From: Hamadaea flava
Lineage (GTDB): Bacteria > Actinomycetota > Actinomycetes > Mycobacteriales > Micromonosporaceae
DNA: 64,000 nt
Assembly: GCF_024172085.1 (NCBI RefSeq)
Contig: NZ_JAMZDZ010000001.1
Location: forward strand, 6,386,001 to 6,450,000
Reading direction: 5' to 3'
Under the pieces are notes generated by a model that saw nothing but the letters and a program-made list of their open reading frames with translations, made no database searches and had not been told where the DNA came from. The number at the start of each line of letters is the position of its first letter. Position 1 is the stretch's first letter. A program made the translations under genes and the position numbers. Shown here in pieces: positions 8,328-16,520 of the stretch.

Positions 8328-10241
8328 ATGACCGCGACCGATGCCAAGCCACAGGTGACCGCAGCCCAGGCCCGGGAGATCCTCGAGTCGAGCCGCGATG
8401 AGTGGAAGAAGCCGAGTTTCGGCAAGCAGTTGTTCCTGGGCCGGTTCCGGCTCGACCTGATCAGCCCGTGGCCGCAGCCCGATCCGGAGAAGGCGGCCCG
8501 TGCCGAGGCGTTCCTGCCGAAGCTGCGGGAGTACCTGGCGAACAACGTCGACGGCGCGCAGATCGAACGGGAGTCGTTCATCCCCGACGACGTCTTCGCC
8601 GGCCTCGCCGAGCTGGGCTGCTTCGGCATGAAGATCGATCCGGAGTACGGCGGGCTCGGTCTGTCCAATCTGCACTACTGCCGGGCCCTGATGCTGACCG
8701 GGTCGGCGAACCCGTCGCTGGGGGCGCTGCTGAGCGCGCACCAGTCGATCGGCGTACCGCAGCCGCTGAAGATGTTCGGCACCCCGGAGCAGAAGAAGCG
8801 CTTCCTGCCCCGGCTGGCCGCCGGCGAGGTGTCGGCGTTCCTGCTCACCGAGCCCGACGTCGGGTCGGACCCGGCCCGCATGCGGACCAGCGCCACCCCG
8901 GTCGAAGGCGGCTACAAGCTCAGTGGCGTCAAACTCTGGGCGACCAACGGGACGGTGGCGACGCTGCTGGTCGTGCTGGCGCGCGTACCGAAGTCCGAGG
9001 GGCGCAAGGGCGGCATCACCGCGTTCGTCGTCGAGAGCGAGTCGGCGGGGATAACCGTCGAACGCCGCAACGCCTTCATGGGCCTGCGCGGCCTGGAGAA
9101 CAGCGTGACCCGGTTCGACGATGTCTTCGTCCCGGCGGAGAACCGGATCGGTGAGGAGGGCCGCGGCATGCGCGTCGCCCTCGGCACGCTCAACACCGGG
9201 CGGCTGTCCCTGCCCGCGTCCTGCGTCGGCGCGCTCAAGTGGTGCACCGGGGTCGCCCGCGGCTGGGTGAACGAACGCGTCCAGATGGGCGTGCCGATCG
9301 CCAAGCACGAGGCCATCGCGACCAAGATCGCGTTCATCGCGGCCACCACCTACGGCGTGGAGAGCATGCTCGACCTCTGCTGCATGCTGGCCGACGACGA
9401 CCGCAACGACATCCGCATCGAGGCGGCGCTCATCAAGCTCTACGCCTCCGAACTGGCCTGGCAGGCCGCCGACGAACTCGTGCAGATCCGCGGCGGGCGC
9501 GGATTCGAGACCGCCGCGTCGCAGGAGGCCCGGGGCGAGCGCGGCATCGCGGCCGAGCAGATCCTGCGTGACCTGCGGATCAACCGCATCTTCGAGGGCT
9601 CGACCGAGATCATGCACCTGCTCATCGCGCGCGAGGCGGTCGACCAGCACCTCAGCGTCGCGGGGGACATCATCGACCCCAAGGCCCCGACCGGCCGCAA
9701 GGTCCGCGCGGGCCTGCGCGCCGCCGGGTTCTACGCCCGCTGGCTGCCCACTCTCGCGGTCGGCCGCGGTTCCTTCCACGGGTACGCCGAATACGGCGAC
9801 CTGGGCCGGCATCTGCGGTACGTGGAGCGGTCGTCGCGCAAGCTGGCCCGGCAGACGTTCCGGGGGATGGCCCGCTGGCAGGGCAAGATGGAGTTCAAGC
9901 AGAGCTACCTGAGCCGGATCGTCGACATCGGAGCCGAGCTGTTCGCGATCGCGGCCACCTGCGTACGCGCCCAGGCGTCCGGCCGGGCCGAGGAGCGGGA
10001 ACTGGCCGACCTGTTCTGCCGGCAGGCCCGGGATCGGGCCGAGCGGGCGTTCCGCCGGTTGCACCGCAACACCGACGCCGCCGACGTACGCGGTTCGACC
10101 CGGATCGTCGACGGCCGGTACGCCTTCCTCGAGGACGGCATCCTGCCGCCGCCGGAGTCGGGGGACTGGGTGGCGACCTGGGAGCCCGGACCGTCCAGCG
10201 AAACCGACGTACGCCGCCGCCTCCCCCACATCACCCGCTAA
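8328..10241 (+). CDS. Acyl-CoA dehydrogenase, long form
   Basis: This is a 637-residue FAD-dependent acyl-CoA dehydrogenase, longer than the usual ~390 residues because of a C-terminal helical extension, as in VLCAD-like enzymes. Visible blocks are the flavin/substrate segment AFLLTEPDVGSDPARM, KLWATNGTVA, the family block QIRGGRGFETA, and RIFEGSTEIMHLLIARE holding the catalytic-base Glu. It should oxidise a fatty or branched acyl-CoA to the enoyl-CoA. The ATG at 8328 has GGGGGTG upstream. No electron-transfer or other beta-oxidation partner is adjacent. Confidence 0.88.
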   Translation: MTATDAKPQVTAAQAREILESSRDEWKKPSFGKQLFLGRFRLDLISPWPQPDPEKAARAEAFLPKLREYLANNVDGAQIERESFIPDDVFAGLAELGCFGMKIDPEYGGLGLSNLHYCRALMLTGSANPSLGALLSAHQSIGVPQPLKMFGTPEQKKRFLPRLAAGEVSAFLLTEPDVGSDPARMRTSATPVEGGYKLSGVKLWATNGTVATLLVVLARVPKSEGRKGGITAFVVESESAGITVERRNAFMGLRGLENSVTRFDDVFVPAENRIGEEGRGMRVALGTLNTGRLSLPASCVGALKWCTGVARGWVNERVQMGVPIAKHEAIATKIAFIAATTYGVESMLDLCCMLADDDRNDIRIEAALIKLYASELAWQAADELVQIRGGRGFETAASQEARGERGIAAEQILRDLRINRIFEGSTEIMHLLIAREAVDQHLSVAGDIIDPKAPTGRKVRAGLRAAGFYARWLPTLAVGRGSFHGYAEYGDLGRHLRYVERSSRKLARQTFRGMARWQGKMEFKQSYLSRIVDIGAELFAIAATCVRAQASGRAEERELADLFCRQARDRAERAFRRLHRNTDAADVRGSTRIVDGRYAFLEDGILPPPESGDWVATWEPGPSSETDVRRRLPHITR

Positions 10242-10307
10242 CCCCACCGCGCCGCCCCACTTGCGGTCGGCCTAGCGCGAGCGCGGCCAGGGCGCCCGCC
10301 AAAGGGG

Positions 10308-10925
10308 TCAGCGCGAAGTGAGCCGCGTACGCAGGCCGAGGCGGCGTAGTTCCAAGGCGGCCAGGCTGTCCATTGTGCCCGGGTCACCGGCGCGCCACTG
10401 GCTGGCCGTGTCGTCGGGGAGGGTGGCGAGCCGACGCAGCGACGCACTCGTCAGTGCGCGTAACGCGAGCAGTTCGACGCCGCCCCGACGGCGGCGCAGC
10501 CGGGTCGCCGCGCTGGCCGCCCGCACCCACCGCACCCGCAACGGCAGCCAGAGCGCCAGGGCCAGCAGGATGGGGATGCCGCCGATCGCCCAGCCCAGGA
10601 TCAGGGCGAGATCGTGGACGACGTCCTGCTGGCTTTGGCCGGCTTCGGCCAGCGACTTGGCGGCCTCGGCCGCCTTGCCGAACGGGACGCCGAGCTTGTC
10701 CCCGACCAGCGGGATGCCGTCCGCTTTGGACTGTGCGTCGGCCAGATTGTCGGCCAGGCCGTTGCCCGCGTCCTCGATCTTGCGGCCGGGCGTGGCCAGC
10801 TCCATGATCAGCTCGAACACTCGGTGGCCCAGCCAGATCCAGGCGGCGGTCCAGGCCGCCACGAAGACGTCGGCGAAGAGCTGGCGGGCGAACCGGAAGG
10901 GCTTTTCCGCGTAGAGCTTCGGCAT
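10308..10925 (-). CDS. Hypothetical two-span membrane protein
   Basis: This 205-residue protein is not recognised by family. It has a hydrophobic segment near residues 20-40 (FVAAWTAAWIWLGHRVFELI), a polar middle rich in Ala/Asp/Lys that may be extracytoplasmic, and a second span near 125-145 (ALILGWAIGGIPILLALALW), followed by a basic cytoplasmic tail. It stands alone between a plus-strand dehydrogenase and a minus-strand TetR gene. Confidence 0.75.
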   Translation of the reverse strand: MPKLYAEKPFRFARQLFADVFVAAWTAAWIWLGHRVFELIMELATPGRKIEDAGNGLADNLADAQSKADGIPLVGDKLGVPFGKAAEAAKSLAEAGQSQQDVVHDLALILGWAIGGIPILLALALWLPLRVRWVRAASAATRLRRRRGGVELLALRALTSASLRRLATLPDDTASQWRAGDPGTMDSLAALELRRLGLRTRLTSR

Positions 10926-10977
10926 ACGTCCATAGTGCCCATTCCTGTCGATGAATAGGCGTTGCCGCGCGAGGTTG

Positions 10978-11652
10978 CTAGGCCGTCAGGGTCGCCGAGA
11001 TCCCGTCGAGGAGGTAGCCGAGTCCGACGTCGAAGCTGGATCCGGTGGTGGGATCGAAGTCCGGGGCGGACACCGTGGCCAGCCGGGCGAAGTGCGGATA
11101 CTCCTCGATCCGGCCGGACGCGACGATGTCGGCCGGGTCGACGGCGGGCCCGAGGCCGCCGGGCGCGGACAGTTGCGACGCCCCTCGCACGTACGCGTTG
11201 ACGGCGAAGACCATGTCGAGGATCTGGTGGTCCGTTGCACCGGCGGTGGCCAGGATGTCCAGCGCCGCCTCGCCCCAGGCCAGCTCGTTCGGCCCGACCT
11301 CACGGGCCTGTCCGATGATCCCGATCGACCACGGGTGCCGGTGGAACACGTCCCGAGTGGCGTACGCCCAGCGTTGCAGGGCCGCTCGCCATTCGCCGTC
11401 GCGCAGTCCGGCCGGGGGAGCGCCGATGACGCTGTCGAGCATCAGGGCGACGAGTTCGTCCTTGCCGGGCAAATATCGGTAGAGCGACATCGTCCCCGCC
11501 CCGAGCCGGGTGGCCAGTGTCTTCATCGAGACCGCGGCCAGCCCTTCCGCGTCCGCCAGGCTGATCGCCTCGGCGACGATGCGCTCCAGGCTCAGCGCGG
11601 GCTTCGGTCCCCGCGCCGCCGACGGCCGACCGGTCCACAGCAGACTCACCAC
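10978..11652 (-). CDS. TetR-family regulator
   Basis: The N-terminal helix-turn-helix (RIVAEAISLADAEGLAAVSMKTLATRLGAGTMSLYRYLPGKDEL) is typical TetR, followed by a ligand-binding domain of the TetR_C_1 type. The frame is open to an ATG at 11676, but a perfect palindrome covers that codon and GAAGGGTG precedes the GTG codons at 11652/11649, so I prefer one of those (about 224 residues). It is divergent from the DUF2306 gene, and the palindromes between them suggest that it represses both. Confidence 0.88.
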   Translation of the reverse strand: MVSLLWTGRPSAARGPKPALSLERIVAEAISLADAEGLAAVSMKTLATRLGAGTMSLYRYLPGKDELVALMLDSVIGAPPAGLRDGEWRAALQRWAYATRDVFHRHPWSIGIIGQAREVGPNELAWGEAALDILATAGATDHQILDMVFAVNAYVRGASQLSAPGGLGPAVDPADIVASGRIEEYPHFARLATVSAPDFDPTTGSSFDVGLGYLLDGISATLTA

Positions 11653-11665
11653 TTGCCACCCTTCT

Positions 11666-11703
11666 GCGTATGGCATACGCTTTTCTGCGTACGTCGCACG
11701 CAG
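11666..11703. promoter_or_regulatory. Probable TetR operators
   Basis: GCGTATGGCATACGC (11666-11680) is a perfect 7-1-7 palindrome. A second site, CTGCGT-N7-ACGCAG, spans 11685-11703. Both lie in the short gap between divergent tetR and DUF2306 genes, so binding could block both promoters. Confidence 0.7.
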
Positions 11704-11725
11704 TCACCCTAACAGAGGAGTCGCT

Positions 11726-12397
11726 ATGAAGCGCCCCTGGATCGGTCCCCTCGCCTTCGTCGTCCTGGTGTTCCTCGCCTTCTCGTTGCCGCCCTACCTC
11801 AGCTTCACTCCCGACAACTCCCGGCTGCCGCTGGACCCGCGGTACCCGTGGCACTTTCCGCTGTTGGTCGGTCACATCTTGTTCGGCACCGTCGCGCTGA
11901 TCGCGTGCTCGATGCAGATCTGGCCGTGGCTGCGGCAGAAGCGGCCGGCGTTGCATCGCTGGACCGGCCGGGTGTACGTGCTCGGCGGGGTGCTGCCGGC
12001 GGGCATCCTGGGGATCTTCGTCGGCGCGCTCGCCGTCACGCCGGGCTTCTCCGGCAAGGCCGGGAACGTCACGCTGGCGATCGTCTGGCTGTTCGTCACC
12101 TATCGCGGCTTCCGAGCCGCCCGCGCCGCCCGGTACGCCGAACACCGCCGCTGGATGATCCGCAGCTTCGCGCTCTGCACCTCGATCGTGGTCAATCGCT
12201 TGTGGACGGTGCTGCTCATCGTGGCGCTGTCCCCGATGCTGGACAGCCAGTTCGGCGGCGATCAGGACGCGCTGATCAAGCAGGCCGTCGAGGCCGGGAT
12301 CTGGCTGAGCTGGATCGTCAACCTGCTGATCGCCGAGTGGTGGATCGAGCGTGCCCGCACGCCCAAGGGCCGCCGGCCGGCGCTCGCCCAGGCGTAA
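11726..12397 (+). CDS. DUF2306 membrane protein
   Basis: This 223-residue protein has about six hydrophobic segments and the DUF2306 pattern (PLLVGHILFGTVALIACSMQIWPWLRQKRPALHRWTGRVYV, AEHRRWMIRSFALC). Conserved His and Arg residues at membrane edges are typical of the family, whose biochemical role is unknown. The ATG at 11726 has GAGGAG five bases upstream. Its likely regulator is the divergent TetR. Confidence 0.85.
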   Translation: MKRPWIGPLAFVVLVFLAFSLPPYLSFTPDNSRLPLDPRYPWHFPLLVGHILFGTVALIACSMQIWPWLRQKRPALHRWTGRVYVLGGVLPAGILGIFVGALAVTPGFSGKAGNVTLAIVWLFVTYRGFRAARAARYAEHRRWMIRSFALCTSIVVNRLWTVLLIVALSPMLDSQFGGDQDALIKQAVEAGIWLSWIVNLLIAEWWIERARTPKGRRPALAQA

Positions 12398-12404
12398 CCT
12401 CACA

Positions 12405-12474
12405 GATCATTGCGCCCGCCATGTCGTTTCGCGCGGCGAGATGCCCGCCGAACAGCATGGCTGGCGCAATGATC
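12405..12474. terminator. Hairpin between convergent DUF2306 and zur
   Basis: Arms 12405-12423 and 12456-12474 pair over 19 bp with one mismatch (GATCATTGCGCC...). It fills the whole gap between the two converging genes, so it may act as a bidirectional terminator. The outer GATC sites are 66 bp apart, unlike the 49 bp of the other hairpins. Confidence 0.75.
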
Positions 12475-12477
12475 ACC

Positions 12478-12870
12478 TCAGCGGGCGGTGGCGCAGGCCG
12501 AGCACGTGCCGAACAGCTCCAGCGTGTGACTGACGTCGGAGTAGCCGTGCTCGGCCGCCACCTTGGACGTCCAGCTCTCCACCGCCGGCCCCTCGACCTC
12601 CACAGTCGCCCCGCACGACCGGCAGACCAGGTGGTGGTGATGGGTGTCGCTGCACCGCCGGTAGAGGTGCTCGCCGCCGGGCGGGCGCATGACGTCGATC
12701 TCCTCGGCGTCGGCGAGCGCCTGAAGCGTCCGGTAGACCGTGGTCAGCCCGATCGCGTCGCCGCGGTCGCGCAGCATCGAGTGCAGCTCTTGAGCGCTGT
12801 GAAACCCGTCGACCTCGCCGAGCAGGGCGGCGACGGCGGTGCGCTGACGGGTGTTACGCGGAGCGGTCAT
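12478..12870 (-). CDS. zur: Zinc-uptake regulator Zur (Fur family)
   Basis: This 130-residue Fur-family repressor has a winged helix (TTVYRTLQALADAEEID), the metal-site histidines DTHHHHLVC, and structural-zinc cysteine pairs CRSC and CSAC. It is the last gene of the znuA-znuC-znuB-zur operon, which marks it as Zur rather than an iron regulator. Its start overlaps the znuB stop (ATGA). It most likely binds the box upstream of znuA. Confidence 0.93.
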   Translation of the reverse strand: MTAPRNTRQRTAVAALLGEVDGFHSAQELHSMLRDRGDAIGLTTVYRTLQALADAEEIDVMRPPGGEHLYRRCSDTHHHHLVCRSCGATVEVEGPAVESWTSKVAAEHGYSDVSHTLELFGTCSACATAR

Positions 12871-13742
12871 CAGCGATCCACTTTCAGGAGCACGTCGGGT
12901 GGGTCGCAGGCCGGATGGCCGGCCGGGATCGACCGTCGCCGCCAGGCCCGCAGGCCCGCCGATCCTACCGCCACGACCAGGAACAACGCGATCGCGAAGA
13001 GGGCGACCGTCGCCCCGACAGCGGTGTTCGACGGCCCGGCGATGACCACGCCGAGGACCGCGCTGGTCAGGCCCAGCGCCATCGACAACGCCATCGTGCT
13101 GCGGAAGCCCCGGGTGACCAGCTGCGCGGTCGCCACCGGCACGACCATCAGCGCGCTCACGAGCAACAGGCCGATCGAGCGCATGGCCGTGGTCACGGTC
13201 ACGGCGGTGGTCACCGCGACGATCACATTGAGGGTACGCACGGGCAGGCCGGCGACTTTGGCGTACTCCTCGTCCTGGCAGACCGCGAACAACCAGGGGC
13301 GCAACCCGATCGAGACGATCAGGACGGCCACCCCGAGCACGACGATGGTCACCATGTCGGAGTTCCGGATGGTCAACGGCGAGCCGAAGAGGAACGCGTT
13401 GAGGCCCTGACTCGCGCCGCTGAGCCCGATCAGGAAGACGCCGCCGGAGATGCCGCCGTAGAAGAGGATGGCCAGCGCGATGTCGCCGGAGGTCTTGCTG
13501 CGCTCCCGGATGATCTCGACCGCGACCGCGCCGATGATCGCCACGACCGTCGCGACCAGCACCGGCGACTTGTGCATCAGTACGCCGATCCCGACGCCGG
13601 TCAGCGCTACGTGGCCGATGCCGTCGCCGATCAGCGACAGCCGCCGCTGTACGAGATAGACGCCGAGCGCGGGCGCGGTGAGCCCGGTGATCGCGGTGCC
13701 CAGCAGCGCGTACTGCATGAACTGGTAAGCGAAGATGCTCAT
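12870..13742 (-). CDS. znuB: Zinc ABC transporter permease ZnuB
   Basis: This ABC-3 family permease of 290 residues has about eight membrane segments. It starts at the ATG 13742 (MSIFAYQFMQYALLGTAITG), which overlaps the znuC stop. Family features include RRLSLIGDGIGHVALTGVGIG and the coupling region SALMVVPVATAQLVTRGF. It works with ZnuA and ZnuC to import zinc. Confidence 0.93.
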   Translation of the reverse strand: MSIFAYQFMQYALLGTAITGLTAPALGVYLVQRRLSLIGDGIGHVALTGVGIGVLMHKSPVLVATVVAIIGAVAVEIIRERSKTSGDIALAILFYGGISGGVFLIGLSGASQGLNAFLFGSPLTIRNSDMVTIVVLGVAVLIVSIGLRPWLFAVCQDEEYAKVAGLPVRTLNVIVAVTTAVTVTTAMRSIGLLLVSALMVVPVATAQLVTRGFRSTMALSMALGLTSAVLGVVIAGPSNTAVGATVALFAIALFLVVAVGSAGLRAWRRRSIPAGHPACDPPDVLLKVDR

Positions 13743-14497
13743 GGGGCTTCCCAGAGGCTCGGCGAGGTTTGCGGCGCGTGCGGGTGCACGTGATCGTGCT
13801 CCGGATGGGCGTGGTGCTCGGCCGGTTCGGGCACCGGCCCGTCGTGCGCCACGAGCCCGTCGTGCAGGACCACCGCCCGGTCGATCAGCGGCGCCAGCGG
13901 ACCCAGTTCGTGCGCGACCAGCGCCACCGAGCCGCCTTTGGCCACGAAGTCGCTCAGCGCCCCGGCGAAGGTCTCCTGGCTGGCCGCGTCCACCCCGGCG
14001 GTCGGTTCGTCGAGGATCAGCAGCTCCGGCTCTCCGGCCAGCGCGCGGGCGATCAGCGTACGCTGCTGCTGACCGCCGGACAGGGTCGCGACCGGATCGC
14101 GTACCCGATCGGCGAGACCGACCGCCTCGATGGCCGCCGTCACCGCAGCCTTGTCCGAAGCGGAGGCCGGGCGCCACCCTCGGCGGGCGAGCCGACCGGC
14201 CGCCACGACCTCGCCGACCGTCGCCGGTACGCCGCCGCCGGCCCCGAGCCGTTGCGGGACGTAGCCGATCCGGGGCCACTGGCGGAACCGGCGCAGCGGC
14301 GTGCCGAAGAGGCGGACCTCACCGGCGGTCAGTGGCACCAGCCCGAGGGCCGCCTTGATCAGCGTGGACTTGCCCGACCCGTTGGCGCCGAGCAGGGCGA
14401 CGACCTCACCGCTGTGCACGGTCAGCTCGACGCCGCGCAGGACCGGGCGATCGCTGTACGCGACCACCCCGCGCCGGACTTGCAGGACCTCCGTCAC
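13739..14497 (-). CDS. znuC: Zinc ABC transporter ATPase ZnuC
   Basis: This is an ABC ATPase of about 252 residues with Walker A GANGSGKST, signature LSGGQQQR and Walker B LLILDEPTAGVD. The C-terminus carries a histidine tail (HHAHPEHDHVHPHAP) that could hold zinc. The GTG at 14497 overlaps the znuA stop (GTGA); a GTG two codons upstream (14503) is also possible. It energises import through ZnuB. Confidence 0.92.
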   Translation of the reverse strand: MTEVLQVRRGVVAYSDRPVLRGVELTVHSGEVVALLGANGSGKSTLIKAALGLVPLTAGEVRLFGTPLRRFRQWPRIGYVPQRLGAGGGVPATVGEVVAAGRLARRGWRPASASDKAAVTAAIEAVGLADRVRDPVATLSGGQQQRTLIARALAGEPELLILDEPTAGVDAASQETFAGALSDFVAKGGSVALVAHELGPLAPLIDRAVVLHDGLVAHDGPVPEPAEHHAHPEHDHVHPHAPQTSPSLWEAP

Positions 14498-15408
14498 GAA
14501 CACCCCAGTGCGCTCTGCAACGCCGTCAAGTTCTGCCGCATCACCGAGAGGTAGTCGCCGGTAGATCCGGTGGGCAGCCCCTCGAGCGGGTCGAGGACCG
14601 CTGTCTTCGCCCCGACCTCTTTCGCGATCGTCTCAGAGATCTTCGGGCTCACCAGCGTCTCGGAGAAGATCGTAGTCGCGCCGTATTTCTTGGCCTCGGC
14701 CGCGATGTCCGCCAGCGACTGCGCGGTGGGCTCCTGCTCGGGGTCCAGCCCGGTCAGCGCGATCTGCGTGAGGTGGTAGCGGTCGGCGAGGTAGCCGAAG
14801 GCGGCGTGGCTGGTGAAGATCTCCTTGCGCTGGCAGGTCTTCAGGCCGGTCGCGAACTCCATGTCCAGTTCGGCCAGGTCGGCCGCGAGCTTCGCCGCGT
14901 TGTCGGCGAACTGCGCCTGGTGGGCCGGGTCGGCGGCGGTGAACTTGGCCGCGACGGTGGCGGCGATGGTCGACAGTCGGGTCGGGTCCAGCCAGACGTG
15001 CGGATCCTTGCCCTGGAGTTCCGGCGTCTCGCTGGCCTCCTCGCCGGTCGCGGTCAGCGTGGGTACCAGCGTGAGCACGTCGATCGCCTTGTCCTTGGCC
15101 TGCGCGTCGATGGCCTTGTCGACCTCGGGCTGGAAGCCCTTCAGGTAGAGGACGACCTTGGCCTCGGCGATCTGCATGAGCTGCTTGGGGCTCAGCTCGA
15201 GGTCGTGGGGCTCCGCGCCGGGCGCGGTCAGGTTGGTCACCTGGACGGCGTCGCCACCGATGCGCTGGGCGACGAACTGCAGGGGGTAGAAGGCGGCGAC
15301 CACGGGCAGCTTGCCGTCGGCGCTCGCGCCGTCCTGCCCGCATGCGGCCAGGCCCCCGGCGAGCAGTACGCCCGCCGTCGCGACCGAGAGGAGGTGGCGA
15401 AGTCTCAT
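14494..15408 (-). CDS. znuA: Zinc-binding lipoprotein ZnuA
   Basis: This cluster A-I solute-binding protein of about 304 residues has a lipoprotein signal (lipobox GLAAC). Metal-ligand candidates are the histidines in GAEPHDLELSP, KDPHVWLDP and SHAAFGYL, and the late SETLVSPK segment. The ATG at 15408 has AGAGGAG ten bases upstream; GTG codons at 15417/15414 sit too close to that sequence. It captures zinc outside the membrane for ZnuBC. It is the first gene of the operon, directly downstream of the Zur box. Confidence 0.93.
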   Translation of the reverse strand: MRLRHLLSVATAGVLLAGGLAACGQDGASADGKLPVVAAFYPLQFVAQRIGGDAVQVTNLTAPGAEPHDLELSPKQLMQIAEAKVVLYLKGFQPEVDKAIDAQAKDKAIDVLTLVPTLTATGEEASETPELQGKDPHVWLDPTRLSTIAATVAAKFTAADPAHQAQFADNAAKLAADLAELDMEFATGLKTCQRKEIFTSHAAFGYLADRYHLTQIALTGLDPEQEPTAQSLADIAAEAKKYGATTIFSETLVSPKISETIAKEVGAKTAVLDPLEGLPTGSTGDYLSVMRQNLTALQSALGCS

Positions 15409-15428
15409 GGTCACCACTCTCCTCTAGA

Positions 15429-15443
15429 TGAGAATGATTGTCA
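15429..15443. promoter_or_regulatory. zur box: Zur box
   Basis: TGAGAATGATTGTCA is a 7-1-7 inverted repeat matching the TGAnAATnATTnTCA form of Zur/Fur-type boxes. A weaker overlapping palindrome (TCAAAAGCGTTTTCA) follows. It lies 21 bases upstream of the znuA start and may also affect the divergent gene at 15500. Confidence 0.88.
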
Positions 15444-15499
15444 AAAGCGTTTTCATGTTGTGACCCATTACGCTGTACAACCGGAGGAGGACGATCAGG

Positions 15500-15838
15500 A
15501 TGCTGGTCTTCAACAGGTTCGTGGTCAGCCCCGAGTCCGGGGACGGCGTCGAGACCTTCGTCGAGCGCGCCCACGCGGCGCTGGCGGCGCTGGCGGCCCG
15601 GCCCGGCTATCTGCGGGGGGAGCTGACGCGGTCGCTGGACGAACCCGCGTCCTGGTGCCTGGTCACGGAATGGGCCAACGTCGGGGCGTACCGGCGGGCC
15701 CTGGGCGCCTTCGAGGTGAAGATGACCGCCACGCCGCTGCTGGCCGAGTCGCTGTACGAGCCCGTCGCGTACGAGTCGCTCGCGAGCGCGCCGCCCGGCG
15801 GCCCCGTCGAGCCGCGGACTAGCGACCGAGTTGTATAG
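15500..15838 (+). CDS. ABM-domain protein
   Basis: This 112-residue protein has one antibiotic-biosynthesis-monooxygenase (ABM) ferredoxin-like fold. FVERAHAALAALAARPGYLRGELTRSLDEPASWCLVTEWANVGAYRRAL matches the family pattern. Such domains serve as small oxygenases or ligand-binding dimers; the substrate is unknown. GGAGGA precedes the ATG. It is divergent from znuA across the Zur box, so zinc control is possible but unproven. Confidence 0.82.
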   Translation: MLVFNRFVVSPESGDGVETFVERAHAALAALAARPGYLRGELTRSLDEPASWCLVTEWANVGAYRRALGAFEVKMTATPLLAESLYEPVAYESLASAPPGGPVEPRTSDRVV

Positions 15839-15843
15839 AGTCG

Positions 15844-16338
15844 GTGACCGTGACGCAGCCCACGCTTGAGGGCGTCCCGCCCGGCCCCGGCGCCCGGCCG
15901 CCCTTCGTCGCGGCCCCGACCGAGGGGTCGTCCACGCGCCTCTGGTGGGGACTCGGCACCGGGGCGGTGGCCCTGCTGCTGTTCTGCGGTGGCGGCATCG
16001 CTCTGCTGGTCGGGCTTGCCATCACCGGCGTACGCGCGGTGGAGGATCAGGCGAACCAGACGGTCACGCGCTATCTCTCCGCCTTGGAGCGCGGCAAGCC
16101 CGCCGAGGCGTACGACCTGGTGTGCGCGGAGATGCGCAAGCACTATGACGTCGACGAGTTCGCGGCGCTGGAGCGGAACGTCACCACGAGCACCGGATAC
16201 ACCGTCGGTGAGGTGGATCTCAACACCCTCCAGGTGCCCGTCACCCTGGAGTACGCGTCCGGTCCGGACCGGAATGTGACGTACCAGCTGGCCCAGGACA
16301 GCTCGACCGGGCGCATCGAGGTCTGCGGCACGGCCTGA
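15844..16338 (+). CDS. Single-span membrane protein, DUF4878-like
   Basis: This 164-residue protein has a proline-rich cytoplasmic head, one membrane span near residues 40-60 (GAVALLLFCGGGIALLVGLAITGV), and an extracytoplasmic domain whose start (VTRYLSALERGKPAEAYDLVC) resembles DUF4878/NTF2-like lumicin-type domains. The function is unknown. It begins five bases after the ABM gene stop, so the two may be cotranscribed. Confidence 0.75.
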   Translation: MTVTQPTLEGVPPGPGARPPFVAAPTEGSSTRLWWGLGTGAVALLLFCGGGIALLVGLAITGVRAVEDQANQTVTRYLSALERGKPAEAYDLVCAEMRKHYDVDEFAALERNVTTSTGYTVGEVDLNTLQVPVTLEYASGPDRNVTYQLAQDSSTGRIEVCGTA

Positions 16339-16520
16339 CCCTCGGGCACGCGTCCGGGGCGCTCCAGTAGCGTTAATCGGGTGCCGGTCGCCGGACCGGC
16401 CCATATGGTCGTCTGGGTACACCCCCAGCGGCATCGCGCCGACAGCCAGCCGGCGCGCCGGGGAAGGCTTGCCTGAGCCGCAAGGAGTTCAGTCAGCCCT
16501 CCATGGAAGGAGCTATCTCT

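Noticed and set aside
8253-10247. 664-codon open frame opposite the acyl-CoA dehydrogenase
   Set aside because: It mirrors the dehydrogenase codon by codon, has no family features and no ribosome-binding site.
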